Below are positions 36,355 to 46,347 of a stretch of DNA of 64,000 bases, piece after piece; the first letter of the stretch is position 1, and every line of letters begins with the position of its first letter. This DNA is from Burkholderia sp. (GTDB lineage: Bacteria > Pseudomonadota > Gammaproteobacteria > Burkholderiales > Burkholderiaceae). Both the position numbers and the translations under genes were made by a program. The DNA lies in assembly GCA_031253835.1 (NCBI GenBank), contig JAIRVP010000035.1, positions 1 to 64,000 of the forward strand, in the 5' to 3' direction. The notes beneath the pieces are model-generated. The model was not told where the DNA came from. It was given only the letters and a program-made list of their open reading frames with translations, and ran no database searches.

Positions 36355-37830
36355 ATGGCTACTCAATGGGAAGTCGTTATCGGTCTCGAGACGCACGCGC
36401 AACTGTCGACCGTCTCGAAGATTTTCTCGGGCGCGTCGACGCAGTTCGGCGCCGAGCCGAACACGCAGGCCTGCCCGGTCGACCTGGCGCTGCCGGGCGT
36501 GCTGCCGGTGCTGAACCGCGGCGCGGTCGAGCGGGCGATCCGCTTCGGCCTCGCGATCGGCTCGACCATCGCGCCGCGCAGCATCTTCGCGCGCAAGAAT
36601 TACTTCTACCCCGATCTGCCGAAGGGCTATCAGATCAGCCAGTACGAGATTCCGGTCGTGCAGGGCGGCCAGATCACGATCCAGGTGCCCGCCAACGAAA
36701 AGGCCGGCAAGGCTGCGTACGAGAAGACGGTCAACCTGACCCGCGCGCACCTCGAGGAAGATGCGGGCAAGTCGCTGCATGAAGACTTCGCCGGGATGAC
36801 GGGGATCGACCTGAATCGCGCAGGCACGCCGCTGCTCGAGATCGTCACCGAGCCGGAAATGCGCAGCGCGGCCGAGGCCGTCGCATACGCGAAGGCGCTG
36901 CACGGGCTCGTCGTGTGGCTCGGCATCTGCGACGGCAACATGCAGGAAGGCTCGTTCCGCTGCGACGCGAACGTGTCGGTGCGCCCGGTCGGCCAGGAGA
37001 AGTTCGGCACGCGCGCGGAAATCAAGAACCTGAACTCGTTCCGGTTCCTCGAGGAAGCGATCAACTTCGAAGTCCGTCGCCAGATCGAGCTGATCGAGGA
37101 CGGCGGCGAAGTCGTGCAGGAAACGCGCCTGTACGATCCGGACAAGCGCGAGACGCGCTCGATGCGCAGCAAGGAAGACGCGCACGACTACCGCTACTTC
37201 CCCGACCCCGACCTGATGCCGCTCGTGATCGGCCAGGACTGGATCGAGCGCGTGCAGTCGGGCATGCCCGAGCTGCCGGCCGCGATCCAGCAGCGCTTCG
37301 TCGACGAGTACGGCGTGTCCGCGTACGACGCGGGCGTGCTGACGTCGAGCAAGGCGATGGCCGCGTACTTCGAAGCGGTGGTCGCGAAGGCCGGCGCGGC
37401 GAACGCGAAGATCGTCGCGAACTGGCTGATGGGCGACGTGTCGTCGCAGCTGAACCGCGACGGCATCGAGATCGACGCGATTCCCGTGTCGGCCGCGCAA
37501 CTCGCGCTGTTGCTGCAGCGCATCGCCGACGGCACCATCTCGAACAAGATCGCGAAGGAAATCTTTGCGACGATCTGGGACGAGAAGGCGACCGACGAAG
37601 GCGCGGCCGACCGCATCATCGACGCGAAGGGCCTGAAGCAGATTTCCGATACTGGCGCGCTGGAAGCGATCATCGACGAAGTGCTCGCGGCGAACGCGAA
37701 GTCGGTCGAGGAATTCCGCGCGGGCAAGGAAAAGGCGTTCAACGCGCTGATCGGCCAGGCGATGAAGGCGACGAAGGGCAAGGCCAATCCGCAGCAGGTC
37801 AACGAACTGCTGAAGAAGAAGCTCGGCTGA
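36355..37830 (+). CDS. gatB: Asp/Glu-tRNA amidotransferase subunit B
   Basis: This 491-residue subunit binds the misacylated tRNA and phosphorylates its Asp or Glu side chain. The start [16 protein letters not shown] and [12 protein letters not shown] are characteristic. The C-terminal helical YqeY-like tail domain ends [14 protein letters not shown]. The ATG at 36355 follows gatA directly; an upstream in-frame ATG lies within gatA. A strong hairpin terminator follows. Confidence 0.97.
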   Translation: MATQWEVVIGLETHAQLSTVSKIFSGASTQFGAEPNTQACPVDLALPGVLPVLNRGAVERAIRFGLAIGSTIAPRSIFARKNYFYPDLPKGYQISQYEIPVVQGGQITIQVPANEKAGKAAYEKTVNLTRAHLEEDAGKSLHEDFAGMTGIDLNRAGTPLLEIVTEPEMRSAAEAVAYAKALHGLVVWLGICDGNMQEGSFRCDANVSVRPVGQEKFGTRAEIKNLNSFRFLEEAINFEVRRQIELIEDGGEVVQETRLYDPDKRETRSMRSKEDAHDYRYFPDPDLMPLVIGQDWIERVQSGMPELPAAIQQRFVDEYGVSAYDAGVLTSSKAMAAYFEAVVAKAGAANAKIVANWLMGDVSSQLNRDGIEIDAIPVSAAQLALLLQRIADGTISNKIAKEIFATIWDEKATDEGAADRIIDAKGLKQISDTGALEAIIDEVLAANAKSVEEFRAGKEKAFNALIGQAMKATKGKANPQQVNELLKKKLG

Positions 37831-37861
37831 GCATGACCGCGCGCCTGAACCGCGCTTGACG

Positions 37862-37895
37862 ACGGGCCGCTCCGAACCAGTTCGGGGCGGCCCGT
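37862..37895 (+). terminator. Terminator after gatB
   Basis: ACGGGCCGC (37862-37870) pairs with GCGGCCCGT (37887-37895), and an inner CCGAA/TTCGG extends the stem. TTGCGTTT follows. Confidence 0.75.
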
Positions 37896-37948
37896 TGCGT
37901 TTGGTGGATGCGTTATCGTATGCACCACACCGTCCAACGGAGGAACGA

Positions 37949-38788
37949 ATGGCGAAACAACCGTCGCTCGACGATTTCCGCGTGCCCGACAGCACGCGCG
38001 AGAAGGAAGCCGCCGCATTCAAGCTCGATGCGTTCGACCCGGCCGCGAAGCCGTTTTCGTCAGGCTCGAAGGACGCCGACCGCGAACGGCTGTCGGCCGT
38101 GTCGACCGAGCTCGACGTCCAGCAGGAGCGCCTGCACACGCAGCAGAAGAAGCGCGTGCTGCTCGTGCTGCAGGGGATGGACACCAGCGGCAAGGACGGC
38201 ACCGTGCGCGCGGTGTTCCGCGACGTCGACCCGCTCGGCCTGCGCATCGTGCCGTTCAAGGCGCCGACGCCGATCGAGGCCGCGCACGACTTCCTGTGGC
38301 GCGTGCATGCGCAGGTGCCGGCCGCGGGCGAGCTCGCGATCTTCAACCGCAGCCACTACGAAGACGTGCTCGTGCCGCGCGTGCTCGATTTGATCGACAC
38401 CAAGGAGTGCGAGCGCCGCTACCGGCAGATCCGCGATTTCGAGACGATGCTGTTCGAGAACGGCACGACGATCATCAAGTGCTTCCTGCACATCTCGAAG
38501 GACGAGCAGCGCGAGCGGCTGCAGGCGCGCATCGACGATCCGGCCAAGCACTGGAAGTTCGACATCTCCGACCTCGACGCGCGCAAGCACTGGGACGCGT
38601 ACCAGTCCGCGTACCGCGACGCGCTTGCCGCGACGTCGGCCGAGCATGCGCCGTGGTACGTGATCCCGGCGGATTCGAAGACGCACCGCAACGTGATGAT
38701 CGCCGAGCTGCTGCTGCGCACGATGACCGACATGAAGCTGGAATTTCCGCCGCCGAAGCCCGAGCTCGAAGGCGTGAAGATCCGTTAA
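37949..38788 (+). CDS. Polyphosphate kinase 2 family protein
   Basis: This 279-residue P-loop kinase transfers phosphate between polyphosphate and nucleotides. Walker A is GMDTSGKDG (about 71-79). The lid and substrate region FRDVDPLGLRIVPFKAPT and FNRSHYEDVLVPRV follow. One PPK2 domain is present, so it is class I or class III; the nucleotide preference cannot be told. GGAGG lies 5 bp upstream of the ATG. Confidence 0.9.
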   Translation: MAKQPSLDDFRVPDSTREKEAAAFKLDAFDPAAKPFSSGSKDADRERLSAVSTELDVQQERLHTQQKKRVLLVLQGMDTSGKDGTVRAVFRDVDPLGLRIVPFKAPTPIEAAHDFLWRVHAQVPAAGELAIFNRSHYEDVLVPRVLDLIDTKECERRYRQIRDFETMLFENGTTIIKCFLHISKDEQRERLQARIDDPAKHWKFDISDLDARKHWDAYQSAYRDALAATSAEHAPWYVIPADSKTHRNVMIAELLLRTMTDMKLEFPPPKPELEGVKIR

Positions 38789-38829
38789 GCTGCCACCCTG
38801 TAAAAACATCGAACTGAACGGAACCCGAC

Positions 38830-39603
38830 ATGATGCGAGTGATTACCGCCAACCTGAACGGCATCCGCTCCGCCGCGAAGAAGGGCTTCTTCGAGTGGCT
38901 CGGCGAACAGAACGCCGATTGCGTGTGCGTGCAGGAAATCAAGGTATCGGCCGACGACCTGCCGGCCGAATTCGTCGAGCCGCACGGCTTCAAGAGCTAT
39001 TTCCACCACGCCGAGAAGAAGGGCTACAGCGGCGCGGGTGTGTACAGCCGGCGCGAGCCCGATGACGTGATCATCGGCTTCGGCAGCAGCGAATTCGATG
39101 CCGAAGGGCGCTACGTCGAGGCGCGCTACGGCAAGCTGTCGGTCGTGTCGGTGTACGTGCCGTCCGGCTCGAGCGGCGAAGAGCGCCAGCAGGCGAAGTA
39201 CCGCTTCATGGACGAATTCATGCCGCACCTCGCCGCGCTGAAGAAGAAGCGCGAGGTGATCCTGTGCGGCGACGTGAACATCGTCCACAAGGAAATCGAC
39301 ATCAAGAACTGGAAGAGCAACCAGAAGAACTCGGGCTGCCTGCCGGAAGAGCGCGAGTGGCTCACGAAGCTGTTCGACGATGTCGGCTACGTCGACGTGT
39401 TCCGCACGCTCGACCCGCGCGCCGAGCAGTACACGTGGTGGAGCAACCGCGGCCAGGCGTACGCGAAGAACGTCGGGTGGCGGATCGATTACCAGATCGC
39501 GACGCCGGGCGTGGCCGGTACCGCGAAAAGCACGTCGATCTTCAAGGACATCAAGTTCAGCGACCATGCGCCGCTGACGATCGACTACGACTACAAGAAG
39601 TGA
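38830..39603 (+). CDS. xth: Exodeoxyribonuclease III
   Basis: This 257-residue AP endonuclease and 3'-5' exonuclease acts in base excision repair. The endonuclease/exonuclease/phosphatase fold shows ITANLNGIRSA, CVQEIK (metal Glu), GDVNIVH, WWSNRG and the terminal SDHAPL with catalytic Asp-His. An ATG one codon downstream is equally possible as the start. It stands between the PPK2 gene and a terminator. Confidence 0.93.
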   Translation: MMRVITANLNGIRSAAKKGFFEWLGEQNADCVCVQEIKVSADDLPAEFVEPHGFKSYFHHAEKKGYSGAGVYSRREPDDVIIGFGSSEFDAEGRYVEARYGKLSVVSVYVPSGSSGEERQQAKYRFMDEFMPHLAALKKKREVILCGDVNIVHKEIDIKNWKSNQKNSGCLPEEREWLTKLFDDVGYVDVFRTLDPRAEQYTWWSNRGQAYAKNVGWRIDYQIATPGVAGTAKSTSIFKDIKFSDHAPLTIDYDYKK

Positions 39604-39644
39604 GCGCCGGCGCTGCGCAGCATTGCGCAGCCGCCGAATGCAAG

Positions 39645-39673
39645 ACGGGCCGCATGTCTGGCATGCGGCCCGT
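39645..39673. terminator. Terminator between xth and the alcohol dehydrogenase gene
   Basis: Perfect 12-bp arms at 39645-39656 and 39662-39673 with a TCTGG loop, followed by TTCGTTT, lie between converging genes. Confidence 0.8.
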
Positions 39674-39690
39674 TTCGTTTGGGGCGGCGC

Positions 39691-40743
39691 TTACGGCTTG
39701 AGCGACGCCATGTCGATCACGAAGCGGTACTTCACGTCGCTCTTCAGCATCCGCTCGTAGGCGGCGTTGATCTGCTGCATCGGAATCGTTTCGATATCCG
39801 ACGTGATCCCGTGCTCCGCGCAGAAGTCGAGCATTTCCTGCGTTTCCGCGATCCCGCCGATCAGCGAGCCCGCGAGGCGGCGGCGCTTGAAGATCAGGTT
39901 GAACACCTGCGGCGACGGGTGATCGTGCTCCGGCGCGCCGACGAGCGTCATCGTGCCGTCGCGCTTCAGCAGGTGCAGGAACGGATTCAGGTCGTGCTGC
40001 GCGGCGACCGTGTTCAGGATGAAGTCGAAGCTGTTCAGGTGCGCGTTCATCTGCGCTTCGTCCTTCGAGATCACGACTTCGTGCGCGCCGACGCGCTTGC
40101 CGTCCTCGATCTTCGACGGCGACGTCGTGAACAGCACGACGTGCGCCCCCATCGCGCGCGCCAGCTTCACGCCCATGTGGCCGAGGCCGCCGAGCCCGAC
40201 GATGCCGACCTTCTTGCCGGGGCCGACGTTCCACTGCCGCAGCGGCGAGTAGGTCGTGATCCCCGCGCACAGCAGCGGCGCGGCGCCGGCCGGGTCGAGC
40301 GTCTCGGGCACGCGCAGCACGAACGCCTCGTCGACGACGAGCTGCGTCGAATAACCGCCGAACGTGACGTCGCCCGTCACGCGATCCTGGCCGTTGTAGG
40401 TGCCGACGAAACCGTTCTCGCAGTATTGCTCGAGGCCGTCGGCGCAGCTCGGGCAGGTGCGGCACGAATCGACGAGGCAGCCGACGCCGACCAGCTCGCC
40501 GACCTTGAAGCGCGAGACCTGCGCGCCGGTCGCGGTCACGCGGCCGACGATTTCATGGCCCGGCACGACCGGGTAGATCGTGTTGCGCCATTCGTTGCGC
40601 GCCTGGTGCAGGTCCGAGTGGCAGACGCCGCAGTAGAGGACGTCGATCTGGACGTCGAGGTCGCGCAGCGCGCGACGCTGGAATTCGAACGGGGCGAGCG
40701 GCGACTGCGAATCGGTCGCCGCGTAGGCATAGGTAGTGCTCAT
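39691..40743 (-). CDS. Zinc-dependent NAD(P) alcohol dehydrogenase (cinnamyl/YahK type)
   Basis: This 350-residue medium-chain dehydrogenase has catalytic zinc ligands in GVCHSDLH and PGHEIVG. The structural zinc Cys cluster lies in GCLVDSCRTCPSCADGLEQYC-like sequence, and the Rossmann motif is GLGGLGHMGVK. The family reduces diverse aldehydes with NADPH. It is divergent from an AraC regulator, which probably controls it. Confidence 0.92.
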   Translation of the reverse strand: MSTTYAYAATDSQSPLAPFEFQRRALRDLDVQIDVLYCGVCHSDLHQARNEWRNTIYPVVPGHEIVGRVTATGAQVSRFKVGELVGVGCLVDSCRTCPSCADGLEQYCENGFVGTYNGQDRVTGDVTFGGYSTQLVVDEAFVLRVPETLDPAGAAPLLCAGITTYSPLRQWNVGPGKKVGIVGLGGLGHMGVKLARAMGAHVVLFTTSPSKIEDGKRVGAHEVVISKDEAQMNAHLNSFDFILNTVAAQHDLNPFLHLLKRDGTMTLVGAPEHDHPSPQVFNLIFKRRRLAGSLIGGIAETQEMLDFCAEHGITSDIETIPMQQINAAYERMLKSDVKYRFVIDMASLKP

Positions 40744-40970
40744 GCGGTGGGCTCCTTGACCGGAAATGATCCGGCGAAACAGACTGCCGTCGCATCATGT
40801 GGCGATGCGGCGAGGCAGGACGTCATCGTAAGGAGCGCGGCGCCGCGGCGAAATACACGAAGGTCTGGAAGATTTGCCTATTCCTCTTGAACTGCACGCG
40901 AACAGCCGTCAAAACGCATGCAAGGTGCTACATTGCGAGCCAGATTCTCTTGCAGGACAGGACCACGCCG

Positions 40971-41915
40971 ATGAGCTTCCAGCCCTTTTTGGCCGACGCG
41001 GGCGACCGCGTGCAGCGCCGCATGATCGAGCTGCACACGCGCCTCGCGCCGAACGAGGGCGATACGCTCGCGGCGCTCGACGGCGTGCGCTTCATCCGCG
41101 TGACGCGCCCCGCGCCGCGCATGCCCGTGCTGTACGAGCCGAGCATCATCGTCGTGTGCCAGGGGCGCAAGCTCGGCTATCTCGGCGATCGCTCGTTCGT
41201 GTACGACGCGCAGCAGTACCTGGTGCTGTCGGTGCCGCTGCCGTTCGAGTGCGAGACGTTCGCGAGCATGGACGAGCCGTTTCTCGCGATTTCGATCCGC
41301 GTCGACCTCGCGGTGATCGCCGAGCTCGCGATCCTGCTCGACGAGGCGCTCGGCGCAGCCGCCAGCGAACCGCTCGGCGTCTATTCGACGCCGCTCGACG
41401 CGCCGCTGGCCGACGCGGTCGTGCGGCTGCTCGAAGCGCTCGCGTCGCCGCACGACACGCGCGTGCTGGGGCCCGCGATCATGCGCGAGATCGCGTATCG
41501 CGTGCTGACGGGCGAGCAGGGCGACGCGATGCGCGCGGCGCTCGTGCAGCAGCATCACTTCGGCCGCATCGCGAAGGCGTTGCGGCGCATCCATGCGGAG
41601 CTGAAGGCCGACCTCGATGTCGAGACGCTCGCGCGCGAGGCCGGGATGAGCCTCGCGGTGTTCCACGCGCAGTTCAAGCACGTGACGGCGACGTCGCCGA
41701 TGCAGTACGTGAAGGCCGCGCGGCTGCACCAGGCGCGGCTGATGATGGTGCAGGACGGTGTCGGCGCCGGCACGGCGGCCGCGCGCGTCGGCTATGCGAG
41801 CGCGTCGCAGTTCAGCCGCGAGTTCAAGCGGCTGTTCGGCCGCAGCCCCGGTGACGAGGTGCGCTGGATGCGTGAAAGCGGCGTTCGCCCGATCGCGGTG
41901 GAGGCGGACGCGTAG
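40971..41915 (+). CDS. AraC family transcriptional regulator
   Basis: This 314-residue regulator has an N-terminal AraC_N cupin-like effector domain (about 25-185, with LYEPSIIVVCQGRKLGYLGD) and two C-terminal helix-turn-helix motifs (about 205-300; LAREAGMSLAVFHAQFK and ASASQFSREFKRLFG). Many regulators of this type sit next to an aldehyde or alcohol reductase and activate it on aldehyde stress, matching the divergent dehydrogenase here. The effector is unknown. Confidence 0.88.
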   Translation: MSFQPFLADAGDRVQRRMIELHTRLAPNEGDTLAALDGVRFIRVTRPAPRMPVLYEPSIIVVCQGRKLGYLGDRSFVYDAQQYLVLSVPLPFECETFASMDEPFLAISIRVDLAVIAELAILLDEALGAAASEPLGVYSTPLDAPLADAVVRLLEALASPHDTRVLGPAIMREIAYRVLTGEQGDAMRAALVQQHHFGRIAKALRRIHAELKADLDVETLAREAGMSLAVFHAQFKHVTATSPMQYVKAARLHQARLMMVQDGVGAGTAAARVGYASASQFSREFKRLFGRSPGDEVRWMRESGVRPIAVEADA

Positions 41916-41938
41916 CGTCCGGCGTCACGCGGCGGCGC

Positions 41939-42982
41939 TCAGCGCCGCACGACCTTGCGCCGCTGCGCGCTGATGCCCGCGTAGTCGGGCAGCGTGTCGA
42001 CGCGTTTGCCGGTCGCCTTCGCATACAGCGGCATCAGGTCGGGCAGCCGGTTCAGCAGGTCCTGGCGCCGCGCGGTGCTGTACGGGTGCGTGTAGATGAA
42101 GCCCGTCGCCTTGTTCGCGCGCGTCGCGACCGCGAGCTTGTCCCACAGCGTGATGGCCGCGCGCGGATCGAAGCCCGCGCGTGCGGCGATGTCGCCGCCG
42201 ATCACGTCGGCTTCGGTCTCGTCGGTCGGCTCGTAGTGAAGCGACTGCAGGCGCTCGCCGAGATTCAGCGCCTGCGGCAGCGGATCGCCGACGCCGAACA
42301 GCGGCGGCAGCGTGGCCGCACGCAGCGACGTCTGCGAGGTCGCGCTGAAGTTGCTGCGCGCGTGTTCGCGCAGCGCGTGCGCGATGCCGTGCGCGAGCAG
42401 CACGCCGAGCTCGTCGTCGTTCAGGCGGATGCGGTCGAGCATGCCGCCGTACACGAGCACCTTGCCGCCCGGCAGGCAGGTCAGGCGGATGTCGCGCGAG
42501 CGGATCGCGTTGACGTCCCACGTCCAGCTCTTCACGCGATCGTTCCATTTCACCGAATACGGCGCGAGCTTCGCGACGATCGCGCGCAGGCGCTTCACGC
42601 GCGGCTGGTTCACGGGCAGCAGCCGGTTGCTGTCGGCGGCCGCCTGCACGATCTGCGCGTATTCGTTCGCGGTGAGCTGTTCGAGCAGCGGCGACGGGAT
42701 CAGCGTGCGGAACGCGATCGCGTTGCCGTAGCGGACCTGTTGCGGCGTCTGCGCATACGCCTTCGCCGGCGCGGCAGCGCCGGTCGGCTGCGCGGCTTCG
42801 GCAGCGGACGGCGCGACGGGGGCGGCGGAAGTCGCAGGTGCGGGCGCGGTAGCGGGCGCGGCAGCCGGCGCGGAGCCCGAGCCGGTCGCCGTGGAGTCGG
42901 ACGCGTGCGCGGCGAGTGCCGCGGCGCCGATGCTCAACGAGGCCGCCAGGCGCGCGACGCGGTGCAGGCGGTCACTGCGCAC
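41939..42982 (-). CDS. M48 family metalloprotease-like protein with altered active site
   Basis: This protein of about 347 residues has an N-terminal signal sequence (about 8-26) and an Ala/Pro-rich linker (30-75), then an M48 peptidase domain. The motif that should read HExxH is H198-G-I-A-H202: the zinc His pair is present but the catalytic Glu is Gly (codon GGC). The third ligand region TDETEADVIGGD is intact. It should bind zinc yet be hydrolytically dead. I chose the GTG at 42982, with GAGG upstream and overlap with the ampG stop; a GTG at 43009 is possible. Confidence 0.8.
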   Translation of the reverse strand: MRSDRLHRVARLAASLSIGAAALAAHASDSTATGSGSAPAAAPATAPAPATSAAPVAPSAAEAAQPTGAAAPAKAYAQTPQQVRYGNAIAFRTLIPSPLLEQLTANEYAQIVQAAADSNRLLPVNQPRVKRLRAIVAKLAPYSVKWNDRVKSWTWDVNAIRSRDIRLTCLPGGKVLVYGGMLDRIRLNDDELGVLLAHGIAHALREHARSNFSATSQTSLRAATLPPLFGVGDPLPQALNLGERLQSLHYEPTDETEADVIGGDIAARAGFDPRAAITLWDKLAVATRANKATGFIYTHPYSTARRQDLLNRLPDLMPLYAKATGKRVDTLPDYAGISAQRRKVVRR

Positions 42983-44393
42983 GGCTGGCCTCGCCGTTGC
43001 GCGCGGCACCGTTCCACGGCGCGATCTTGAACAGCAGCAGCATGCCGGGAATCGCGAGCGCGGTACACACGATGAAGTAGTCGAACCAGCCGATCTTCGC
43101 GACGACGAAACCGCTCGCGGCCGACGCGAGCGTGCGCGGCACCGACGCGAGGCTCGTGAACAGCGCGAACTGCGTGGCCGTATAGCGCGGGTCGGTCGTG
43201 CTCGCGATATACGCGACGAACGCGGCCATCGTCAGGCCCGTCGTGAAGGTTTCGAAACCGTAGACGATTGCGAGCGCGACCGTCATCGGGCTGAATTGCG
43301 GCGTGACGGCGATGCCGAACACCGACAGCGCCGAGGCGATCGCGTGGCTCGTCGAAACGGTGAAGTCGTAGAGCATCGCGAGCACCGGCGAGCCGGGGCC
43401 GAGCTGCGCGAGCCACGCGAAGCCGAGCGTCGACACCATCTGCAGCGCGCCGAAGATCCACAGCCCGCGGCCGATGCCGATCTTCACGAGCCAGATGCCG
43501 CCGATGATGCCGCCGGCGACGCTCGCGACGAGCGCGGTGGTCTTCGCGACGATGCCGATCTCGGTGCGCGAGAAGCCGATGTCGAGGAAGAACGACGTCG
43601 ACAGCGTGGTCGCCATCGTGTCGCCGATCTTGAACAGGAAGATGAACGCGATGACGAGCAGCGCGCCGGCCCAGCCGTCGCGCTGGATGAATTCGCGGAA
43701 CGGCAGCACGATCGCGTCGCGCAGGTTGCGCGGCGGCACGCCGACCACTTCGGGCTCGCGCACGAACAGCGTCATCAGGATGCCCGGCAGCATGAACGCG
43801 CCGGTGAGGGCGAACACGGCGTCCCACGGCATGTGGTCGGACAGGATCAGCGCCAGCGAGCCGGGAATCAGCGCGGCGAGCTTGTACGCGTTCACGTGCA
43901 CCGCGTTGCCGAGGCCCTGCTCGGTATCGCGCAGCAGCTCGCGGCGGTATGCGTCGATCACGATGTCGGAGCTTGCGCCGAAGAACGCGACGAGCGTCGT
44001 GAGCGCGGCCACCGTCCAGATCGAGTCGCGCGGCGACACGAAGCCGAGCGCGGCGATCGCGCCTGCGACCAGCACCTGCGTGAGCAGCATCCAGCCGCGC
44101 CGGCGGCCCGGCCGCCAGCCGGGCAGGCGCGGGATGTAGCGGTCCATCAGCGGCGCCCACAGGAACTTCCACGTATACGGGAACTGGATCAGCGCGAACA
44201 GGCCGATTTCCTTCAGGTTCACGCCCTCGGAGCGCAGCCATGCCTGCACGAGGTAGACGAGCGTGAAGAGCGGCAGACCTGACGTGAAGCCGAGGAACAC
44301 GCAGATCAGCATGTGCGTGTTCAGATAGGCTCGCCAGCCGGGGTGCTCCTCGTGAGCGGTGAGTGCGGGCGCCTCGTGTGGCGTTTTCGACAT
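42972..44393 (-). CDS. ampG: AmpG family muropeptide MFS transporter
   Basis: This 473-residue inner-membrane permease has about 12 to 14 transmembrane helices. It imports anhydro-muropeptides for cell-wall recycling and so influences beta-lactamase induction. LGFTSGLPLFTLVYLVQAWL near the N-terminus and FIFLFKIGDTMATTL mid-protein are typical AmpG segments. The ATG at 44393 (MSKTPHEAP) gives the usual length. Its stop overlaps the start of the M48-like gene, so the two are coupled. Confidence 0.9.
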   Translation of the reverse strand: MSKTPHEAPALTAHEEHPGWRAYLNTHMLICVFLGFTSGLPLFTLVYLVQAWLRSEGVNLKEIGLFALIQFPYTWKFLWAPLMDRYIPRLPGWRPGRRRGWMLLTQVLVAGAIAALGFVSPRDSIWTVAALTTLVAFFGASSDIVIDAYRRELLRDTEQGLGNAVHVNAYKLAALIPGSLALILSDHMPWDAVFALTGAFMLPGILMTLFVREPEVVGVPPRNLRDAIVLPFREFIQRDGWAGALLVIAFIFLFKIGDTMATTLSTSFFLDIGFSRTEIGIVAKTTALVASVAGGIIGGIWLVKIGIGRGLWIFGALQMVSTLGFAWLAQLGPGSPVLAMLYDFTVSTSHAIASALSVFGIAVTPQFSPMTVALAIVYGFETFTTGLTMAAFVAYIASTTDPRYTATQFALFTSLASVPRTLASAASGFVVAKIGWFDYFIVCTALAIPGMLLLFKIAPWNGAARNGEASRAQ

Positions 44394-44512
44394 GGACTGG
44401 AACTGGGTAGCGTTGACTGATTGCGGCGGCAGCGCAGGCGGCGGCGCGGGTAGCACAGGAGCGCGGCCGCACGTGCGTGCGGGCCGTCGGCGTCCGTCAA
44501 CGGCCCCCCGGC

Positions 44513-45121
44513 TCAGCTGCGCTTGACGCGATAGACAGCAAGACTACCACGCCAGTTCGCTCCCCATCGAATCGGCTGGCCTTCGTGCAGCACGATGCGG
44601 TCGAGGATCGTGACGCCGACTTCGGGCGCGAGCGCCTCGAAATCCCTGATCGTCAGCACCCGCACGTTCGGCGTGTTGTGCCACTGGTAAGGCAACGATT
44701 TCGACACCGGCATCCGGCCGCGCAGCACCGACAGCCGGTGCGCCCAGTAGCCGAAGTTCGGGAACGACACGATGCATTCGCGCCCGACCCGCGCGGTTTC
44801 GCGCAGGATCGCGGCCGTCTGGTGGATCGTCTGCAGCGTCTGCGACAGGATCGCGATGTCGAAGCTGTGATCCTCGAACAGGCGCAGGCCGTCCTCGAGG
44901 TTCTGCTGGATCACGTTGATGCCGCTCTTCGTGCTCGCGAGCACGCCCGCGTCGTTCAGTTCGATCCCGTAGCCGGTGACGTCCAGCTCTTCCATCAGCA
45001 GCGACAGCAGCGAGCCGTCGCCGCAGCCGAGGTCGAGCACGGTCGCGCGCGGCTCGACCCAGCGGGCGATCGCGCGGAAGTCCGCGCGTGCGGACAGGGA
45101 ATTCAGCGCTTGCTGGTTCAT
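44513..45121 (-). CDS. metW: Methionine biosynthesis protein MetW
   Basis: This 202-residue class I methyltransferase-fold protein has the SAM motif [12 protein letters not shown]. Its start overlaps the metX stop as ATGA. MetW is needed with MetX in many proteobacteria for O-acyl-homoserine synthesis, probably through complex formation. The product is cytosolic. Confidence 0.93.
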   Translation of the reverse strand: MNQQALNSLSARADFRAIARWVEPRATVLDLGCGDGSLLSLLMEELDVTGYGIELNDAGVLASTKSGINVIQQNLEDGLRLFEDHSFDIAILSQTLQTIHQTAAILRETARVGRECIVSFPNFGYWAHRLSVLRGRMPVSKSLPYQWHNTPNVRVLTIRDFEALAPEVGVTILDRIVLHEGQPIRWGANWRGSLAVYRVKRS

Positions 45122-46263
45122 GCGCCCACCTCGTTGGCGATTCGTTCGTAATACGCGCGAATCAGGTTGTGATAGCGCGCGTCGTCGAGCAGGAACGCGT
45201 CGTGACCGTGCGGTGCGTCGATTTCCGCGTAGCTGACCGTGCGCTTGTTGTCGAGCAGCGCCTTCACGATTTCGCGCGAGCGTGCGGGCGCGAAACGCCA
45301 GTCGGTCGAGAAGCTCGCGATCAGGTACTTCGCCTGCGTGCGCGCGAGCGCGGCCGTCAGGTTGCCGTCGAACGCCTTCGCCGGGTCGAAGTAGTCGAGC
45401 GCGCGCGTGATCAGCAGGTAGGTGTTCGCGTCGAAGTAGTCGGCGAACTTGTCGCCCTGGTAGCGCAGGTACGACTCGACCTCGAACTCGACGTCGAAGC
45501 TGAAGTTGTACGCATCGAGCGCGCCGTCGGCGCGGCGCAGCGCGCGGCCGAATTTCTCGGCCATGTCGTCGTCGGACAGGTACGTGATGTGGCCGATCAT
45601 CCGCGCGACGCGCAGGCCGCGCTTCGGCTTCACGCCGTGCGCGTAGTAGTCGCCGCCGTGGAAGTCGGGATCGGACAGGATCGCCGAGCGTGCGACCTCG
45701 TTGAACGCGATGTTCTGCGCGGACAGCTTCGGCGTCGACGCGATGTCGATGCAGTGCGCGACGCGCTCCGGATACATCAGGCTCCACGCGAGCGCCTGCA
45801 TGCCGCCGAGGCTGCCGCCCATCACCGCCGCGAAGCGCTCGATGCCGAACGCGTCGGCGACGCGCGCCTGCGCGTGCACCCAGTCCTCGACGGTGACGAC
45901 CGGGTAGCGCGCACCGTACGGCTTGCCGGTCGACGGGTCGACGCTCATCGGGCCGGTCGAGCCGAAACACGAGCCGAGGTTGTTCACGCCGATCACGAAG
46001 AAGCGGTTGGTGTCGAGCGGCTTGCCGGGGCCGACCATGTTGTCCCACCAGCCGGTGCTGCGCGGATCGTCCGCGTAGACGCCGGCGACGTGGTGCGACG
46101 CGTTGAGCGCGTGGCAGACGAGCACCGCGTTCGAGCGCGCGGCGTTGAGTTCGCCGTACGTCTCGACGACGAGCTGATAGTTGCCGATCACGCTGCCGCT
46201 TTGCAAGCGCAGCGGTTCGGCGAAGTGCATGGTCTGTGGAGCGACGATGCCGATCGATTCCAT
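45118..46263 (-). CDS. metX: Homoserine O-acyltransferase MetX
   Basis: This 381-residue alpha/beta-hydrolase-fold enzyme activates homoserine for methionine synthesis. The nucleophile Ser151 lies in MGGSLGGMQ, catalytic Asp is expected near FSTDWRFAP, and His is in APHGHDAF. Beta-proteobacterial members coupled to MetW are often succinyl-specific despite their MetX fold; acetyl versus succinyl cannot be settled here. The leader carries a small hairpin. Confidence 0.92.
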   Translation of the reverse strand: MESIGIVAPQTMHFAEPLRLQSGSVIGNYQLVVETYGELNAARSNAVLVCHALNASHHVAGVYADDPRSTGWWDNMVGPGKPLDTNRFFVIGVNNLGSCFGSTGPMSVDPSTGKPYGARYPVVTVEDWVHAQARVADAFGIERFAAVMGGSLGGMQALAWSLMYPERVAHCIDIASTPKLSAQNIAFNEVARSAILSDPDFHGGDYYAHGVKPKRGLRVARMIGHITYLSDDDMAEKFGRALRRADGALDAYNFSFDVEFEVESYLRYQGDKFADYFDANTYLLITRALDYFDPAKAFDGNLTAALARTQAKYLIASFSTDWRFAPARSREIVKALLDNKRTVSYAEIDAPHGHDAFLLDDARYHNLIRAYYERIANEVGA

Positions 46264-46323
46264 TCGTTCCGCCTTATGACTGGGCAGCTAAATGGTGTCG
46301 GCGATGCGCGGAGTCGGAGGGGC

Positions 46324-46347
46324 GCGGCTGACGACCTCTTTAGCCGC
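46324..46347 (-). promoter_or_regulatory. Small hairpin in the metX leader
   Basis: GCGGCT (46324-46329) and AGCCGC (46342-46347) pair around a 12-nt loop, 61 bp upstream of the metX start. I cannot match it to a known methionine or SAM riboswitch. Confidence 0.35.
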
